From positions 1 to 28,647 of the forward strand of contig NZ_JH378844.1 in NCBI RefSeq assembly GCF_000235445.1: a stretch of DNA of 28,647 nt, in the 5' to 3' direction. Each line of letters opens with the position of its first letter. Positions within the stretch are counted from its first letter, which is position 1. A program made the translations under genes and the position numbers. Source of the DNA: Johnsonella ignava ATCC 51276 (GTDB lineage Bacteria > Bacillota > Clostridia > Lachnospirales > Lachnospiraceae). The notes beneath the pieces are model-generated. The model was not told the origin of the DNA. It searched no databases and saw only the letters and a list, made by a program, of their open reading frames with translations. Below are positions 8,057 through 16,936 of this stretch, one piece after another.

Positions 8057-8482
8057 TTATTTCTGTACCATAAAAGTAAGCTCAGCACTTACCGCCGGCT
8101 CACCGTCTACACTTGCAAAAGCTCTGCCTACACCGAGAGGACCTTTTGATTTTATTATCTCACATTCCAGTTTTAAAACATCCCCGGGTACGACCTTTTT
8201 CTTAAATCTGACATTGTTTATTGCAGCGAAATATGCCGTCTTTCCTTTATTTTCTTCAAGAGAAAGTATTGCAACCGCACCGGTTTGTGCAAGTGCCTCC
8301 ACTATAAGCACTCCCGGCATCACAGGCTCTTGTGGAAAATGCCCTAAAAAAAAAGGCTCACCATAGCTGACCGCCTTATATCCCACGGCACTTATGCCCG
8401 GATTCAATTCTTCTATCCTGTCTATAAGCAAAAAAGGTGCACGGTGCGGTATTATCTCCATTATCTCTTTAATTCCAAGCAT
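8057..8482 (-). CDS. fabZ: 3-hydroxyacyl-ACP dehydratase FabZ
   Basis: FabZ removes water from 3-hydroxyacyl-ACP to give trans-2-enoyl-ACP, the third step of each elongation round. It is a single hot-dog fold of 141 residues with IPHRAPFLLID at 11-21, GHFPQEPVMPG at 47-57 (catalytic His48) and the helix Glu62. The longest frame reaches ATG 8515, but the third Met at 8482 is preceded by GGAG at 6-base spacing and gives the usual MLGIKEIMEIIPHR start. It is the only dehydratase in the operon, and no FabA, FabM or FabN partner for unsaturated fatty acids is seen here. Confidence 0.93.
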   Translation of the reverse strand: MLGIKEIMEIIPHRAPFLLIDRIEELNPGISAVGYKAVSYGEPFFLGHFPQEPVMPGVLIVEALAQTGAVAILSLEENKGKTAYFAAINNVRFKKKVVPGDVLKLECEIIKSKGPLGVGRAFASVDGEPAVSAELTFMVQK

Positions 8483-8590
8483 ATTAATCTCCATTCCGCC
8501 GCCAGTCGGCAGCATAAATAGTGATGAAAAGTATTTTTCAATCTATATTCCCTTGCTAAAAAATCATTATAAAATTCCCGGTATAAATTA

Positions 8591-9028
8591 TTAACGTATT
8601 CTAAAAAGAGGCTGCCCGTATTCAACTACTGAGCCGTCCTCTACAAGCACCGCTTCAATTACTCCGTCATATTCACATTCTATCTCATTCATCAGTTTCA
8701 TCGCTTCTATAATACCAAGCACCTGTCCTTTTTTTACCTGTACTCCCACACTTACAAACGGTTCGGACTCGGGAGACGGTGCTGCATAAAATGTTCCTAC
8801 AAGCGGAGAGGCAACTACCTTATCACTGCCTATATCCGATACAATATCCTCTTTCTCTTCATTGTCATATGCCTGCACATCCTTTAAGACTTCAAGCTCA
8901 GAAGCTAATACCGTTTGCTTTGGTTTTTTCTTTATGACTATCTTTTCAGTTTCATTTTTATATGAAAAACTTTCTATCCCATGCTTTTTTACTGCTTCAA
9001 TCAAAGTAAGCATATCTTCTATGTTCAT
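8591..9028 (-). CDS. accB: Biotin carboxyl carrier protein AccB
   Basis: This 145-residue protein carries the biotin that shuttles CO2 from AccC to AccDA. The N-terminal part (1-35, MNIEDMLTLIEAVKKHGI) is the dimerisation or docking region, followed by an acidic linker (about 40-70) and a biotinyl domain (about 72-145) with EAMKLMNE, where Lys111 is the biotinylation site. SPLVGTFYAAPSPESEPFV is the usual start of the lipoyl/biotinyl fold. It lies between fabF and fabZ, as in other clostridial operons. Confidence 0.95.
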   Translation of the reverse strand: MNIEDMLTLIEAVKKHGIESFSYKNETEKIVIKKKPKQTVLASELEVLKDVQAYDNEEKEDIVSDIGSDKVVASPLVGTFYAAPSPESEPFVSVGVQVKKGQVLGIIEAMKLMNEIECEYDGVIEAVLVEDGSVVEYGQPLFRIR

Positions 9029-9053
9029 ATATCTAAGCCTTTCATCTTTAAAA

Positions 9054-10292
9054 TCAATCCTTATACTTTTTAAATATTATACTTGCATTATGTCCTCCAA
9101 ATCCGAGAGAATTGCTCATAGCGGTATTTACAGTCATGTCCGCTCCACTGCCTTTACAGTAGTCAAGATCACATTCCTCATCAGATATCATAAGACCTGC
9201 CGTCTTATGTACAAAACTCTCTTCAATTGATTTTACACATACAAGTCCCTCAACTCCGCCTGCTGCACCCAAAAGATGACCTATCATGGACTTTGTTGAA
9301 TTGATTTTCATTTTATATGCATGAGCTCCAAATGCAAGCTTCAGTGCCTTTGTTTCAAATAAATCATTATATGGAGTACTTGTGCCGTGGGCATTTACAT
9401 AATCAATATCCTCCGGTTTAAAGCCGGCATCATCTAATGCATATTTCATAGCCATAGCCGCACCTGAACCGTCTTCAACAGGCGACGTAATATGATAAGC
9501 ATCACAGGTTGCACCATAACCTGCCATTTCAGCGTAAATTCTTGCTCCCCTTGCTATTGCATGGTTAAGCTCCTCAAGTACAAGCACGCCTGCCCCCTCT
9601 CCCATAACAAAGCCAGCCCTCTCCTTGTCAAACGGAATCGAAGCTCTGTTTGCATCATGTGTGGTATTTAATGCGGTAAGTGCACTAAAACCTGATACAC
9701 CTATTGGTGAGATTGAAGCCTCGCTGCCCCCGGCAAGCATAACTTCAGCCTCTCCGTATGCTATTGAGCGAAATGCCTCACCTATACAGTGGGTTCCGGT
9801 AGCACAGGCTGTAACTATATTTATATTTTTGCCTTTAAGACCGAATACTATACCAACATTGCCGGCTGCCATATTTGAAATCATCATAGGAACTAAAAGT
9901 GGGGAAACTCTGCCGGGACCTTTATCTAAAAGTCTGATGTGCTCTCTTTCCATAGCCTGAAGACTTCCTATACCTGAACCTATGGAAACTCCGACCCTGT
10001 AACTGTCCTCTTTTTCAAGATTTATACCCGAATCATTAAGTGCCTCTGCGGAAGCTGCCACCGCATACTGTGAGAAAGCCTCCATACGCTTTGCAGCCTT
10101 TGCATCCATAAAATCTTTAGCATCAAAGCCTTTAAGCTCTGCCGCAAGTTTAGCCTTATAGTCCGTTGTGTCAAAATATGTTATATCCGCTATTCCTATT
10201 TTCCCTTCTCTGCATGAATTCCAAAACTGCTTTACATTAAGTCCAGTAGGAGTAACAGCCCCTAAACCGGTTATAACTACTCTCCTCTTCAT
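9054..10292 (-). CDS. fabF: 3-oxoacyl-ACP synthase II FabF
   Basis: FabF condenses malonyl-ACP with the growing acyl-ACP. The thiolase-fold protein of 412 residues has the nucleophile Cys163 in TACATGTHCIGEA and the decarboxylating histidines in NAHGTSTPYND (about 302) and GHLLGAAGG (about 339), matching the usual Cys-His-His triad. The open frame reaches a GTG at 10304, but ATG 10292 has GGAGG five bases upstream and gives the normal MKRRVVITGLG start, so I use it. It follows fabG closely and precedes accB in the operon. Confidence 0.95.
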   Translation of the reverse strand: MKRRVVITGLGAVTPTGLNVKQFWNSCREGKIGIADITYFDTTDYKAKLAAELKGFDAKDFMDAKAAKRMEAFSQYAVAASAEALNDSGINLEKEDSYRVGVSIGSGIGSLQAMEREHIRLLDKGPGRVSPLLVPMMISNMAAGNVGIVFGLKGKNINIVTACATGTHCIGEAFRSIAYGEAEVMLAGGSEASISPIGVSGFSALTALNTTHDANRASIPFDKERAGFVMGEGAGVLVLEELNHAIARGARIYAEMAGYGATCDAYHITSPVEDGSGAAMAMKYALDDAGFKPEDIDYVNAHGTSTPYNDLFETKALKLAFGAHAYKMKINSTKSMIGHLLGAAGGVEGLVCVKSIEESFVHKTAGLMISDEECDLDYCKGSGADMTVNTAMSNSLGFGGHNASIIFKKYKD

Positions 10293-10325
10293 GTCGTCCT
10301 CCACTTTTCTTACTGTCTGTTATAG

Positions 10326-11072
10326 TTAAAAACAGGTCATACCGCCGTCAATACAAAGTGTCTGTCCGGTTATATAGCCTGCTTCATCACCTGCAAAAAA
10401 AGCTGCCGCATTTGCTATATCATCAACATTTCCAAATGCTTTCATGGGTATGCTTTCTTTTATAGATTCCTTTACTTTATCTGATAAAACATCAGTCATC
10501 TCACTTACTACAAATCCGGGTGCAAGTGCATTTACCGTTATATTTCTTGAAGCAAGCTCCTTTGCAGCCGATTTGGTCATTCCAATTATACCTGCCTTGC
10601 TTGCACTGTAATTAACCTGACCTGCATTGCCTGCTATACCTGATACCGAGGATATATTTATAATTCTGCCCTTCCTTGCTTTTATCATAGCACGGCATAC
10701 AGCCTGCATACAATTAAAACAGCCCTTAAGATTTACGGCATTTACAATATCAAAATCATTCTCACTCATTGCCATTAGAAGATTATCCCTGGTTATACCC
10801 GCATTATTTACAAGTATATCTATCTTTGTATGTTTTTTTAAAATATAATCAACCATACACTTTACCTCAGATGATACCGCAACATTGCATTTATAAGCCT
10901 CTGCCTGTCCGCCTGCTGCTTTAATATCATCTACGGTCCTGTTTGCACTGTCGCCTGAAGCTGAATAATTCACTATCACATATGCACCCTCAGCTGCAAG
11001 CTTCAAAGAAATTGCTCTCCCTATCCCTTTTGCTCCTCCGGTTACAAGTGCGATCTTTTCCTTAAGTTTCAT
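10326..11072 (-). CDS. fabG: 3-oxoacyl-ACP reductase FabG
   Basis: FabG reduces 3-oxoacyl-ACP with NADPH. This short-chain dehydrogenase of 248 residues has the cofactor loop TGGAKGIG (11-18), NNAG (89-92) and the catalytic Ser142, Tyr155, Lys159 (YSASK). The frame is open back to a TTG at 11093, but ATG 11072 has AAAGGA at 8-base spacing and yields the normal start MKLKEKIALVTGG. That places the ribosome site just after the fabD stop, as expected for tight coupling. Confidence 0.95.
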   Translation of the reverse strand: MKLKEKIALVTGGAKGIGRAISLKLAAEGAYVIVNYSASGDSANRTVDDIKAAGGQAEAYKCNVAVSSEVKCMVDYILKKHTKIDILVNNAGITRDNLLMAMSENDFDIVNAVNLKGCFNCMQAVCRAMIKARKGRIINISSVSGIAGNAGQVNYSASKAGIIGMTKSAAKELASRNITVNALAPGFVVSEMTDVLSDKVKESIKESIPMKAFGNVDDIANAAAFFAGDEAGYITGQTLCIDGGMTCF

Positions 11073-11094
11073 ATCAGATATCCTTTCAATCAAA

Positions 11095-12012
11095 TCAGCA
11101 TATTTTATTACAAATTACATCCAGATCTTCAACGGTTTCTATGTTGCAGACCGAAACATCCGTACTTATCTTTTTTACAAATCCGCTTAAAGTCTTTCCC
11201 GGACCTATCTCAATAAAAGTATCAATACCCTGACTTATCATATTTCTTATACTCTGTTCAAACCTTACAGAACCTGAAACCTGATCTCTAAGCAGCTTTC
11301 TTATACCGTCAGCTTCATATACATACTCTCCCGTATAATTAGCTACATAGGGAATTTCAGGCTTTGACAGTTCTACATCGCCGAGAAACTCATAAAGCTT
11401 TTCTGCAGCATTATCTAGTAACGGGCAGTGAAAAGCACCGCTTACATTTAAAGGCAACACTCTTCTGGCTCCTGAAGTTTTTAAGGCTTCATGTGCTTTA
11501 TTTACAGCATCCTTAAGACCTGTTATCACTATCTGTCCCGGACAGTTATAATTTGCAATCCATACATTTTCAATATCATCTATGGCTTTTTGCACCTGAG
11601 CTGCATCAAGACCCAGTACCGCAGACATAGCACCGGTACCGTCAGGCATAGCATCCTGCATAAGCTTTCCCCTTAATCCGACAGTACGCAAAGCATCCTC
11701 CATGCTTATCACTCCCGAATAATAAAGTGCTTCATATTCTCCAAGACTTAATCCGGCACAGACCTGTGCATTAAGTCCTCTCTTTTTTATAACCTCAAGC
11801 ATCGCAATACCGGCACAAACCATGGCAGGCTGTGTAAAAGAAGTTATATCCAGTCTTTTATCCGGTTTAAATACAATTTCCTCAATGTCAAACCCAAGTA
11901 TCTTACCAGCCTTTTTAAAAACAGCAGCAGCATCAGCATCGCTTTTATAAAAAGTTTCTGCCATACCGCATTTTTGGGCACCCTGACCAGGGAACAAAAA
12001 AGCAGTTTTCAT
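11095..12012 (-). CDS. fabD: Malonyl-CoA:ACP transacylase FabD
   Basis: FabD moves malonyl from CoA to ACP, linking acetyl-CoA carboxylase to the synthase. The 305-residue alpha/beta protein begins with FPGQGAQ (7-13), has the nucleophile Ser89 in GLSLGEY, Arg114, and His195 in SGAFHCPLL. The nucleophile motif reads GLSLGE where GHSLGE is most common. It starts at ATG 12012 behind CAGGAGA, 85 bases downstream of fabK. Confidence 0.95.
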   Translation of the reverse strand: MKTAFLFPGQGAQKCGMAETFYKSDADAAAVFKKAGKILGFDIEEIVFKPDKRLDITSFTQPAMVCAGIAMLEVIKKRGLNAQVCAGLSLGEYEALYYSGVISMEDALRTVGLRGKLMQDAMPDGTGAMSAVLGLDAAQVQKAIDDIENVWIANYNCPGQIVITGLKDAVNKAHEALKTSGARRVLPLNVSGAFHCPLLDNAAEKLYEFLGDVELSKPEIPYVANYTGEYVYEADGIRKLLRDQVSGSVRFEQSIRNMISQGIDTFIEIGPGKTLSGFVKKISTDVSVCNIETVEDLDVICNKIC

Positions 12013-12097
12013 GTCGTATAAATCTCCTGAAAATAATTAAAATTGCATTTTATGTTTTATTTATTGTTTTATTTATGTCTCTTGCTTAAAGCCATAT

Positions 12098-13036
12098 TTA
12101 AAACCACTGCATTGCACTGCCTGCAAGCTTTTGTGCCTGTGCAACCATATTTTCAATTATCTCACTGCAGGTTTGCACTTGTGCTATCATTCCTGAAATC
12201 TGACCTGCCATAACAGTACCGTTTACAACATCACCCTCCTGCACCGCCTTCCTAAGTGCACCAAGGGTAAGGTATTCAAGCTCCTCAAAGCTCTTTCCCT
12301 CCGACTCAAGTCTTGCATATTCCCTTGTCATATTGTTTCTTAAGCATCTAACCGGATGCCCGTGGCTCCTGCCTGTAACTACGGTATCTATATCCTTTGC
12401 GGAAATAAGCCTGTTTTTATATGCCTCATGTACTACCGCTTCCTTCGAGGCAACAAATCTTGTGCCTACTTGTACCGCCTGTGCACCAAGAGAAAGTGCT
12501 GCAAGCAGCCCCCTTCCGTCAGCTATACCTCCGGCAGCAATAACCGGGATTTTTACCACATCTGCAATCTGCGGCACTAAAGCCATAGTCGTACTTTCAC
12601 CTATATGTCCGCCTGATTCGCAGCCTTCTGCCACAACCGCATCTGCACCTGCCCGTTCCATCCTTCTTGCAAGTGCTACCGAAGCCAGAACAGGTATTAC
12701 TTTTATACCGGCTTCTTTCCACATCTTCATATATTTTTCAGGAGAACCTGCACCGGTGGTTACAACCTTTACACCTTCTTCTACTACAAGCTTTGCTATT
12801 GATTCCGCATGAGGCGAAAGCAACATAATATTTACACCAAATGGTTTATCCGTAGCAGCCTTTGCTTTTTCTATCTCATCCTTTACAACCTCATAGGGTG
12901 CATTCGCAGCCCCTATAAGCCCTAGTCCTCCTGCATTGCTTACTGCCGCTGCAAGATTGTGTTCGGCAACCCACGCCATGCCTCCCTGTATTATGGGATA
13001 TTTTATATCCAATAACTCGGTAATTTTGGTTTTCAT
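12098..13036 (-). CDS. fabK: Enoyl-ACP reductase II FabK (FMN)
   Basis: FabK carries out the last step of elongation, reducing trans-2-enoyl-ACP with a flavin. This 312-residue TIM barrel has YPIIQGGMAWVAEHNLAAAVS near the N-terminus, the catalytic His144 in ESGGHIGE (same number as in Streptococcus pneumoniae FabK), and the phosphate-binding AAGGIADGRG and AVQVGTRFVAS. It lies right after acpP in the classic order. No FabI or FabL is present in the operon, so the cell is expected to rely on FabK-type reduction and to be insensitive to triclosan-type FabI inhibitors; that is inference from the family. Confidence 0.95.
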   Translation of the reverse strand: MKTKITELLDIKYPIIQGGMAWVAEHNLAAAVSNAGGLGLIGAANAPYEVVKDEIEKAKAATDKPFGVNIMLLSPHAESIAKLVVEEGVKVVTTGAGSPEKYMKMWKEAGIKVIPVLASVALARRMERAGADAVVAEGCESGGHIGESTTMALVPQIADVVKIPVIAAGGIADGRGLLAALSLGAQAVQVGTRFVASKEAVVHEAYKNRLISAKDIDTVVTGRSHGHPVRCLRNNMTREYARLESEGKSFEELEYLTLGALRKAVQEGDVVNGTVMAGQISGMIAQVQTCSEIIENMVAQAQKLAGSAMQWF

Positions 13037-13072
13037 CTATGCTCCGCCTTAATTATAATTATTTTTTTATAT

Positions 13073-13303
13073 TTAAATTTCTATTCCCTTATTTTTTAAA
13101 TAATTTACTACCGCTGAAACTGTTGTAATCTTTTCAAGATCTTCAGATGGTATCTCAACCCCATATTCATCTTCAAATGCCATTACCAGATTAAACAAAT
13201 CAAGTGAGTCTGCACCGAGATCATCTTTAAAATTTGAATCTTCTCTTATGCTGTTTTCATCTATACTCAGTTGTTCCGCTATTATTTTTTTGATTTTGTC
13301 CAT
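13073..13303 (-). CDS. acpP: Acyl carrier protein
   Basis: This is a 76-residue acidic helical protein that carries the acyl chain on a 4'-phosphopantetheine arm. The attachment motif DSL (GADSLDL) has Ser33. The length and the acidic composition are normal. It starts at ATG 13303 behind AAGGAG. The 121-base spacer from fabH holds a hairpin (13369-13410) that may allow the high acpP expression usually needed to be set apart from fabH. Confidence 0.96.
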   Translation of the reverse strand: MDKIKKIIAEQLSIDENSIREDSNFKDDLGADSLDLFNLVMAFEDEYGVEIPSEDLEKITTVSAVVNYLKNKGIEI

Positions 13304-13368
13304 TTTTTATTAATCTCCTTTTATAAATTCTCTATTTAATAATATAATATTTAAATTTTATATTAAAT

Positions 13369-13410
13369 AAATAAGTTGCTGTTTATATGAACATAAACAG
13401 CTGCTTATTT
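13369..13410. other. Hairpin between fabH and acpP
   Basis: Arms of 18 bases (13369-13386 and 13393-13410) pair at 16 positions around a 6-base loop (ATGAAC). In operon direction it is followed by TTATTTAATA and not a clean T-run, so it could be a weak terminator or attenuator, or a 5' stabiliser for an acpP transcript starting in the AT-rich stretch after it. Confidence 0.55.
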
Positions 13411-13424
13411 ACACTAATACCATG

Positions 13425-14369
13425 TTAATATTTGAATATAAGACTTCCCCATGTAAGTCCTGCACCGAAACCTGACAAGAGTATATTATCTCCCTTTTTT
13501 ATCCTTTTTGCCCTTATCAGCTCATCAAGAAGTATCGGAATACTTGCCCCTGAAGTATTGCCTGTATATTCAAGATTAATTGGAAATCTTTCTTCGGAAA
13601 GACCAAGCTTTTTTGCCACCATCTCTATAATCCTTTTATTTGCCTGATGCAGCACAAAAAGGCTGATATCTTCTTTTTTTAACCCTGATTTATTTATTGT
13701 CTCCTGTATATTTTCAGGTACTTTTCTTATGGCAAATTTAAACACTTCGGAACCGTCCATATAAAGTTTTTTATCTTCACCTATTGAACCGCAGGTCAAA
13801 CAGGCTCCACGGCTCCCGTCAGAACCAAGACTTGAAGCTATTATACCCCTGCCTCCAAATTCACCTGAAACAAGCACTGCTGCTGCGGCACCGTCGCCAA
13901 AAAGTACACAGGTTGTGCGATCAGTCCAGTCAATATGTCTTGAAAGTGCATCAGCACCTATTACAAGTGCATTTTTATATCCTGATGCCCTCATCATTGA
14001 CTCTGCGACATGAACTGCATATATAAAACCTGAACATGCGGCGCTCACATCAAAACAGACTGCCCCCTCCGCTCCCAGTCCTGCCTGTACATCACAGGCA
14101 CAGCCCGGAAAATTTCTGTCGGGGCTTGAAGTTCCTGCAACTATAAGCTCTAATTGAGAGCCTTTTATACCCGACATCTCAAGGGCTTTCTGTGCAGACT
14201 TTAAGGCAAGCAGGGACAGAGGTTCGTCTTCCTTACATATGTGCCTGTCTACTATGCCTGTACGGCTTTTTATCCATTCATCACTTGTATCAACAATCCT
14301 GCTCAGGTCATCATTTGTCAAGTTCTTTTCAGGCAGCGCCGAACCACTCCCAGATAATACTATATCCAT
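13425..14369 (-). CDS. fabH: 3-oxoacyl-ACP synthase III FabH
   Basis: FabH starts each chain by condensing acyl-CoA with malonyl-ACP. The 314-residue thiolase-fold protein has the catalytic triad Cys112 (DVSAACSGF), His241 (LHQANKRI) and Asn271 (YTGNTSGAS). It is the first gene of the fatty-acid operon, with AAGGAGA before ATG 14369 and a strong promoter at 14421-14449. The C-terminus GFGAGLTWGS is typical. Confidence 0.95.
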   Translation of the reverse strand: MDIVLSGSGSALPEKNLTNDDLSRIVDTSDEWIKSRTGIVDRHICKEDEPLSLLALKSAQKALEMSGIKGSQLELIVAGTSSPDRNFPGCACDVQAGLGAEGAVCFDVSAACSGFIYAVHVAESMMRASGYKNALVIGADALSRHIDWTDRTTCVLFGDGAAAAVLVSGEFGGRGIIASSLGSDGSRGACLTCGSIGEDKKLYMDGSEVFKFAIRKVPENIQETINKSGLKKEDISLFVLHQANKRIIEMVAKKLGLSEERFPINLEYTGNTSGASIPILLDELIRAKRIKKGDNILLSGFGAGLTWGSLIFKY

Positions 14370-14398
14370 GAATTCTCCTTTGAAGCCTTTTAAAAATC

Positions 14399-14413
14399 AA
14401 ATCTCTATGATTT
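14399..14413. promoter_or_regulatory. Possible operator at the fab operon start site
   Basis: AAATC-N5-GATTT is a 5-base-arm dyad lying just downstream of the fabH -10 and over the likely start site. A repressor such as FabT or FapR usually acts at such a place, but the sequence is too short for me to assign it to either, and no regulator gene lies next to the operon. Confidence 0.25.
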
Positions 14414-14420
14414 CCAAACT

Positions 14421-14449
14421 ATTCTAATTGTTGATTATATTAATGTCAA
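14421..14449 (-). promoter_or_regulatory. Promoter of the fatty-acid operon
   Basis: On the minus strand TTGACA (14449-14444), 17 bases, then TAGAAT (14426-14421), a near-consensus sigma-A promoter 52 bases before the fabH start and 30 bases after the rsmI stop. No terminator hairpin separates it from rsmI, so read-through from the upstream operon is possible. Confidence 0.75.
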
Positions 14450-14478
14450 GAAAAAAAGATTAACTGCCATCCTAAGCA

Positions 14479-15345
14479 TCATTTTAACAGATTATTATAA
14501 ACCTCTCTTTTTGAAATACCCCTGTCCTTTGCCGCCTGCTTTATTGCAGTTTTTCGATCCATACCCGAATCCTCATACATCTTCACATGCAAGGCTATAT
14601 CAATCCTCTCCCATTGCAAAGACCTCTCGGCTATCACCTCTTCTTCAGGTCTTCCTTCAATTACAAGCACATACTCCCCTCTTGGAATATAATTTCCATT
14701 TTCACAATCAGATATTATGTCCTTAAAATTAGTAAGCAAAGTCTCTTCATGCTTTTTAGTAAGTTCTCTTACAAGATTTATACGCCTGTTTTCACCGAAT
14801 ATATCCTTCAGCACATTTAATGTTTTAAGGAGTCTGTGTGGAGCTTCATATATTATAATAGTTCTTTCTTCAGTTTTAAGTCTTTCAAAAACCTTTATTC
14901 TATCTTTTTTTTCAGATGGTATAAAACCCTCAAATACAAAATTTCCTGTTTTAAAGGTACTTAATGCAAGTGCACTTAAACAGGCTGACGGTCCTGGAAT
15001 TATGCTTACTGCCACTTTCTCCTGTGCTGCAATACGTATAAGATCTTCACCCGGGTCCGATACCGCAGGCATTCCGGCATCAGTTACAAAAGCGGCATAC
15101 TTGCCTTTTTTAACCTCTTTTATAATATCATATGCCTTTTTTATTCTGTTATATTTATGATAACTTGTAAGAGGTTTATGTATATTATAATGATTTAAAA
15201 GTTTTAAGGTGTTTCTGGTATCCTCACATGCTATAAAATCGACAGTTCTCAGTACTTCAAGTGCTCTTAGGCTTATATCTGCGAGATTTCCTATAGGAGT
15301 TGCAACCGCATAAATCATTCCATATTTTTTAATATCAATATCCAT
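14479..15345 (-). CDS. rsmI: 16S rRNA (cytidine1402-2'-O)-methyltransferase RsmI
   Basis: RsmI methylates the ribose of C1402 in the 16S decoding centre using S-adenosylmethionine. The tetrapyrrole-methylase fold shows VATPIGNLADISLRA near the N-terminus, CEDTRNTLKLLNHY, TDAGMPAVSDPGE, SIIPGPSA and YEAPHRLL. I use ATG 15345 (288 residues), which overlaps the end of trmN6 by 11 bases; a TTG at 15354 and an ATG nine codons into the chosen protein are alternatives. The C-terminal helical tail ends in SKREVYNNLLK. Its order after trmN6 matches the yabB-yabC neighbourhood of Bacillus. Confidence 0.93.
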   Translation of the reverse strand: MDIDIKKYGMIYAVATPIGNLADISLRALEVLRTVDFIACEDTRNTLKLLNHYNIHKPLTSYHKYNRIKKAYDIIKEVKKGKYAAFVTDAGMPAVSDPGEDLIRIAAQEKVAVSIIPGPSACLSALALSTFKTGNFVFEGFIPSEKKDRIKVFERLKTEERTIIIYEAPHRLLKTLNVLKDIFGENRRINLVRELTKKHEETLLTNFKDIISDCENGNYIPRGEYVLVIEGRPEEEVIAERSLQWERIDIALHVKMYEDSGMDRKTAIKQAAKDRGISKREVYNNLLK

Positions 15346-16060
15346 ATGTATCAATTATCTCTTGTGTATATTTTCCGGCACTTTCATAAACTATAAGCGG
15401 AGGTTCAAGCTTAAGCCATACACCTGTGCCTTTACGTGCCTCTATCAAAGCCATATTTGCCTCTTTATCAATAAAGGGATGTACAAATCTTAACCTCTTA
15501 GGTTCAAGCCCATATTTTCTCATTTTACAGATAATATCGACAATCCTGTGCGGTCTGTGTACCATGTACATTCTTCCGCCATTTTTAAGCATTTTTGAGG
15601 TCTTATACAGTATGTCATTTAAATTACATTTAATCTCATGCCTTGCAATTGCCACTGAGTCTTCAATATTTTTAATCCCGTGAAACTCCTGCATATATGG
15701 CGGATTTGAGGTAACCACATCCACACTGCCTGATTCTATTGCATCATAATGTTTTATATCGGCATGTATAATAGCTATCCTTTCTTCCAACCTGTTGAGT
15801 GCCACACTTCTTTTAGCCATATCAGCCATATATTCCTGAATTTCAATCCCTGTAAAATACCTCCCGGCAGTTTTTGCCGATAAAAGCAAGGGTATTATAC
15901 CTGTGCCCGTACCTATATCAACAGTATATTCCTCTTTTTTTATCACAGCAAAACCTGAAAGAAGCACTGCATCCATACCAAAACAAAAATATGCAGGATT
16001 TTGTATTATTTTTAAATTGCTCCTTTGCAGGTCATCAATACGTTCACCGGCTTTTATCAA
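15335..16060 (-). CDS. trmN6: tRNA1(Val) (adenine37-N6)-methyltransferase TrmN6-like
   Basis: This 241-residue Rossmann methyltransferase has the SAM loop DIGTGTG (48-54) and the N6-adenine motif NPPY (119-122), as in TrmN6/YabB/YfiC. It is expected to modify A37 of a tRNA; the exact substrate is by homology. The start is TTG at 16060, directly after the ricT TAG, with AAGGATG inside the ricT end as ribosome site, so the two are likely translationally coupled. It overlaps rsmI. Confidence 0.88.
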   Translation of the reverse strand: MIKAGERIDDLQRSNLKIIQNPAYFCFGMDAVLLSGFAVIKKEEYTVDIGTGTGIIPLLLSAKTAGRYFTGIEIQEYMADMAKRSVALNRLEERIAIIHADIKHYDAIESGSVDVVTSNPPYMQEFHGIKNIEDSVAIARHEIKCNLNDILYKTSKMLKNGGRMYMVHRPHRIVDIICKMRKYGLEPKRLRFVHPFIDKEANMALIEARKGTGVWLKLEPPLIVYESAGKYTQEIIDTYGY

Positions 16061-16936
16061 CTATTTACCATCCTTTGCCCCTACACAGTCATTATCATTT
16101 ATTTCCCGGGAACCTTCATTTCTTAAAGCAGGACTTTTTATATCGGCAACATCAAATTCCACTATTTCCTTTTCGTCATCCGATTTATCGACAATCACCT
16201 TTACTTTTTGCCTAAGTACATTTACCGAAGCAACCACACCTATGCCCCTGTTCGTTTCAACCACACTTCCTTCCTTTGGGATACGGCGGTTGAGATACTC
16301 ATATGTATCTGATTCATTTTTAAGACAGCACATAAGTCTTCCGCATACTCCGCTAATTTTTTGGGGATTTAATGAAAGATTCTGCTCTTTCGCCATCTTT
16401 ATTGAAACATGTACCATATCAGACAGATACGCATGACAGCATATAGGTCTTCCGCATGAACCTATCCCTCCTACCATCTTCGCCTTTTCTCTTACTCCTA
16501 TCTGCCTAAGTTCTATTCTCAATTTAAATATGGCTGCAAGATCCTTTACAAGTTCTCTGAAATCTATACGGTCTTGTGCAGTAAAATAAAATAATACCTT
16601 TGAATCATCAAATGAATATTCGACAGATATTAATTTCATATCGAGATTATGAGCAGCTACTCTTTCCTTGCATACTCTAAATGCTTCTTTTTCCTTATTT
16701 CTGTTTTTTTCAAGCTTTTTCCTATCTTCCTCATTAGCCAGCCTTTTTACAGACTTAAGCGGCAACACTATATCTTTTTCATCAACCTCTCTATTTCCCA
16801 TAACCACAGTTCCACATTCAAGCCCCCTTGAAGTTTCTACAATAACCATCTTTCCTGAACAAAGTTCAAAGTTGCCGGGTGAAAAATAATATACTTTTCC
16901 CACTTCCCTGAACCTTACTCCTATTACCTTAGTCAT
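16061..16936 (-). CDS. ricT: PSP1-domain protein RicT (YaaT)
   Basis: RicT (YaaT in Bacillus) is part of the RicA-RicF-RicT complex that works with RNase Y in mRNA maturation and affects phosphorelay signalling. The 291-residue protein has the PSP1 core around residues 40-130 and conserved cysteines in GGIGSCGRPICC (Cys161, 166, 167) and VCGRLMCC (Cys198, 203, 204), which in the Bacillus complex are linked to Fe-S cluster binding. A charged helical segment (about 64-92) interrupts the core. It overlaps holB by 8 bases. Genes for RicA and RicF are not in this window. Confidence 0.92.
   Translation of the reverse strand: MTKVIGVRFREVGKVYYFSPGNFELCSGKMVIVETSRGLECGTVVMGNREVDEKDIVLPLKSVKRLANEEDRKKLEKNRNKEKEAFRVCKERVAAHNLDMKLISVEYSFDDSKVLFYFTAQDRIDFRELVKDLAAIFKLRIELRQIGVREKAKMVGGIGSCGRPICCHAYLSDMVHVSIKMAKEQNLSLNPQKISGVCGRLMCCLKNESDTYEYLNRRIPKEGSVVETNRGIGVVASVNVLRQKVKVIVDKSDDEKEIVEFDVADIKSPALRNEGSREINDNDCVGAKDGK

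Noticed and set aside
14399..14413. FapR or FabT box at the fab promoter
   Set aside because: Only a 5-base-arm dyad is present, which does not match a box I can state with confidence, so it is listed only as a possible operator.
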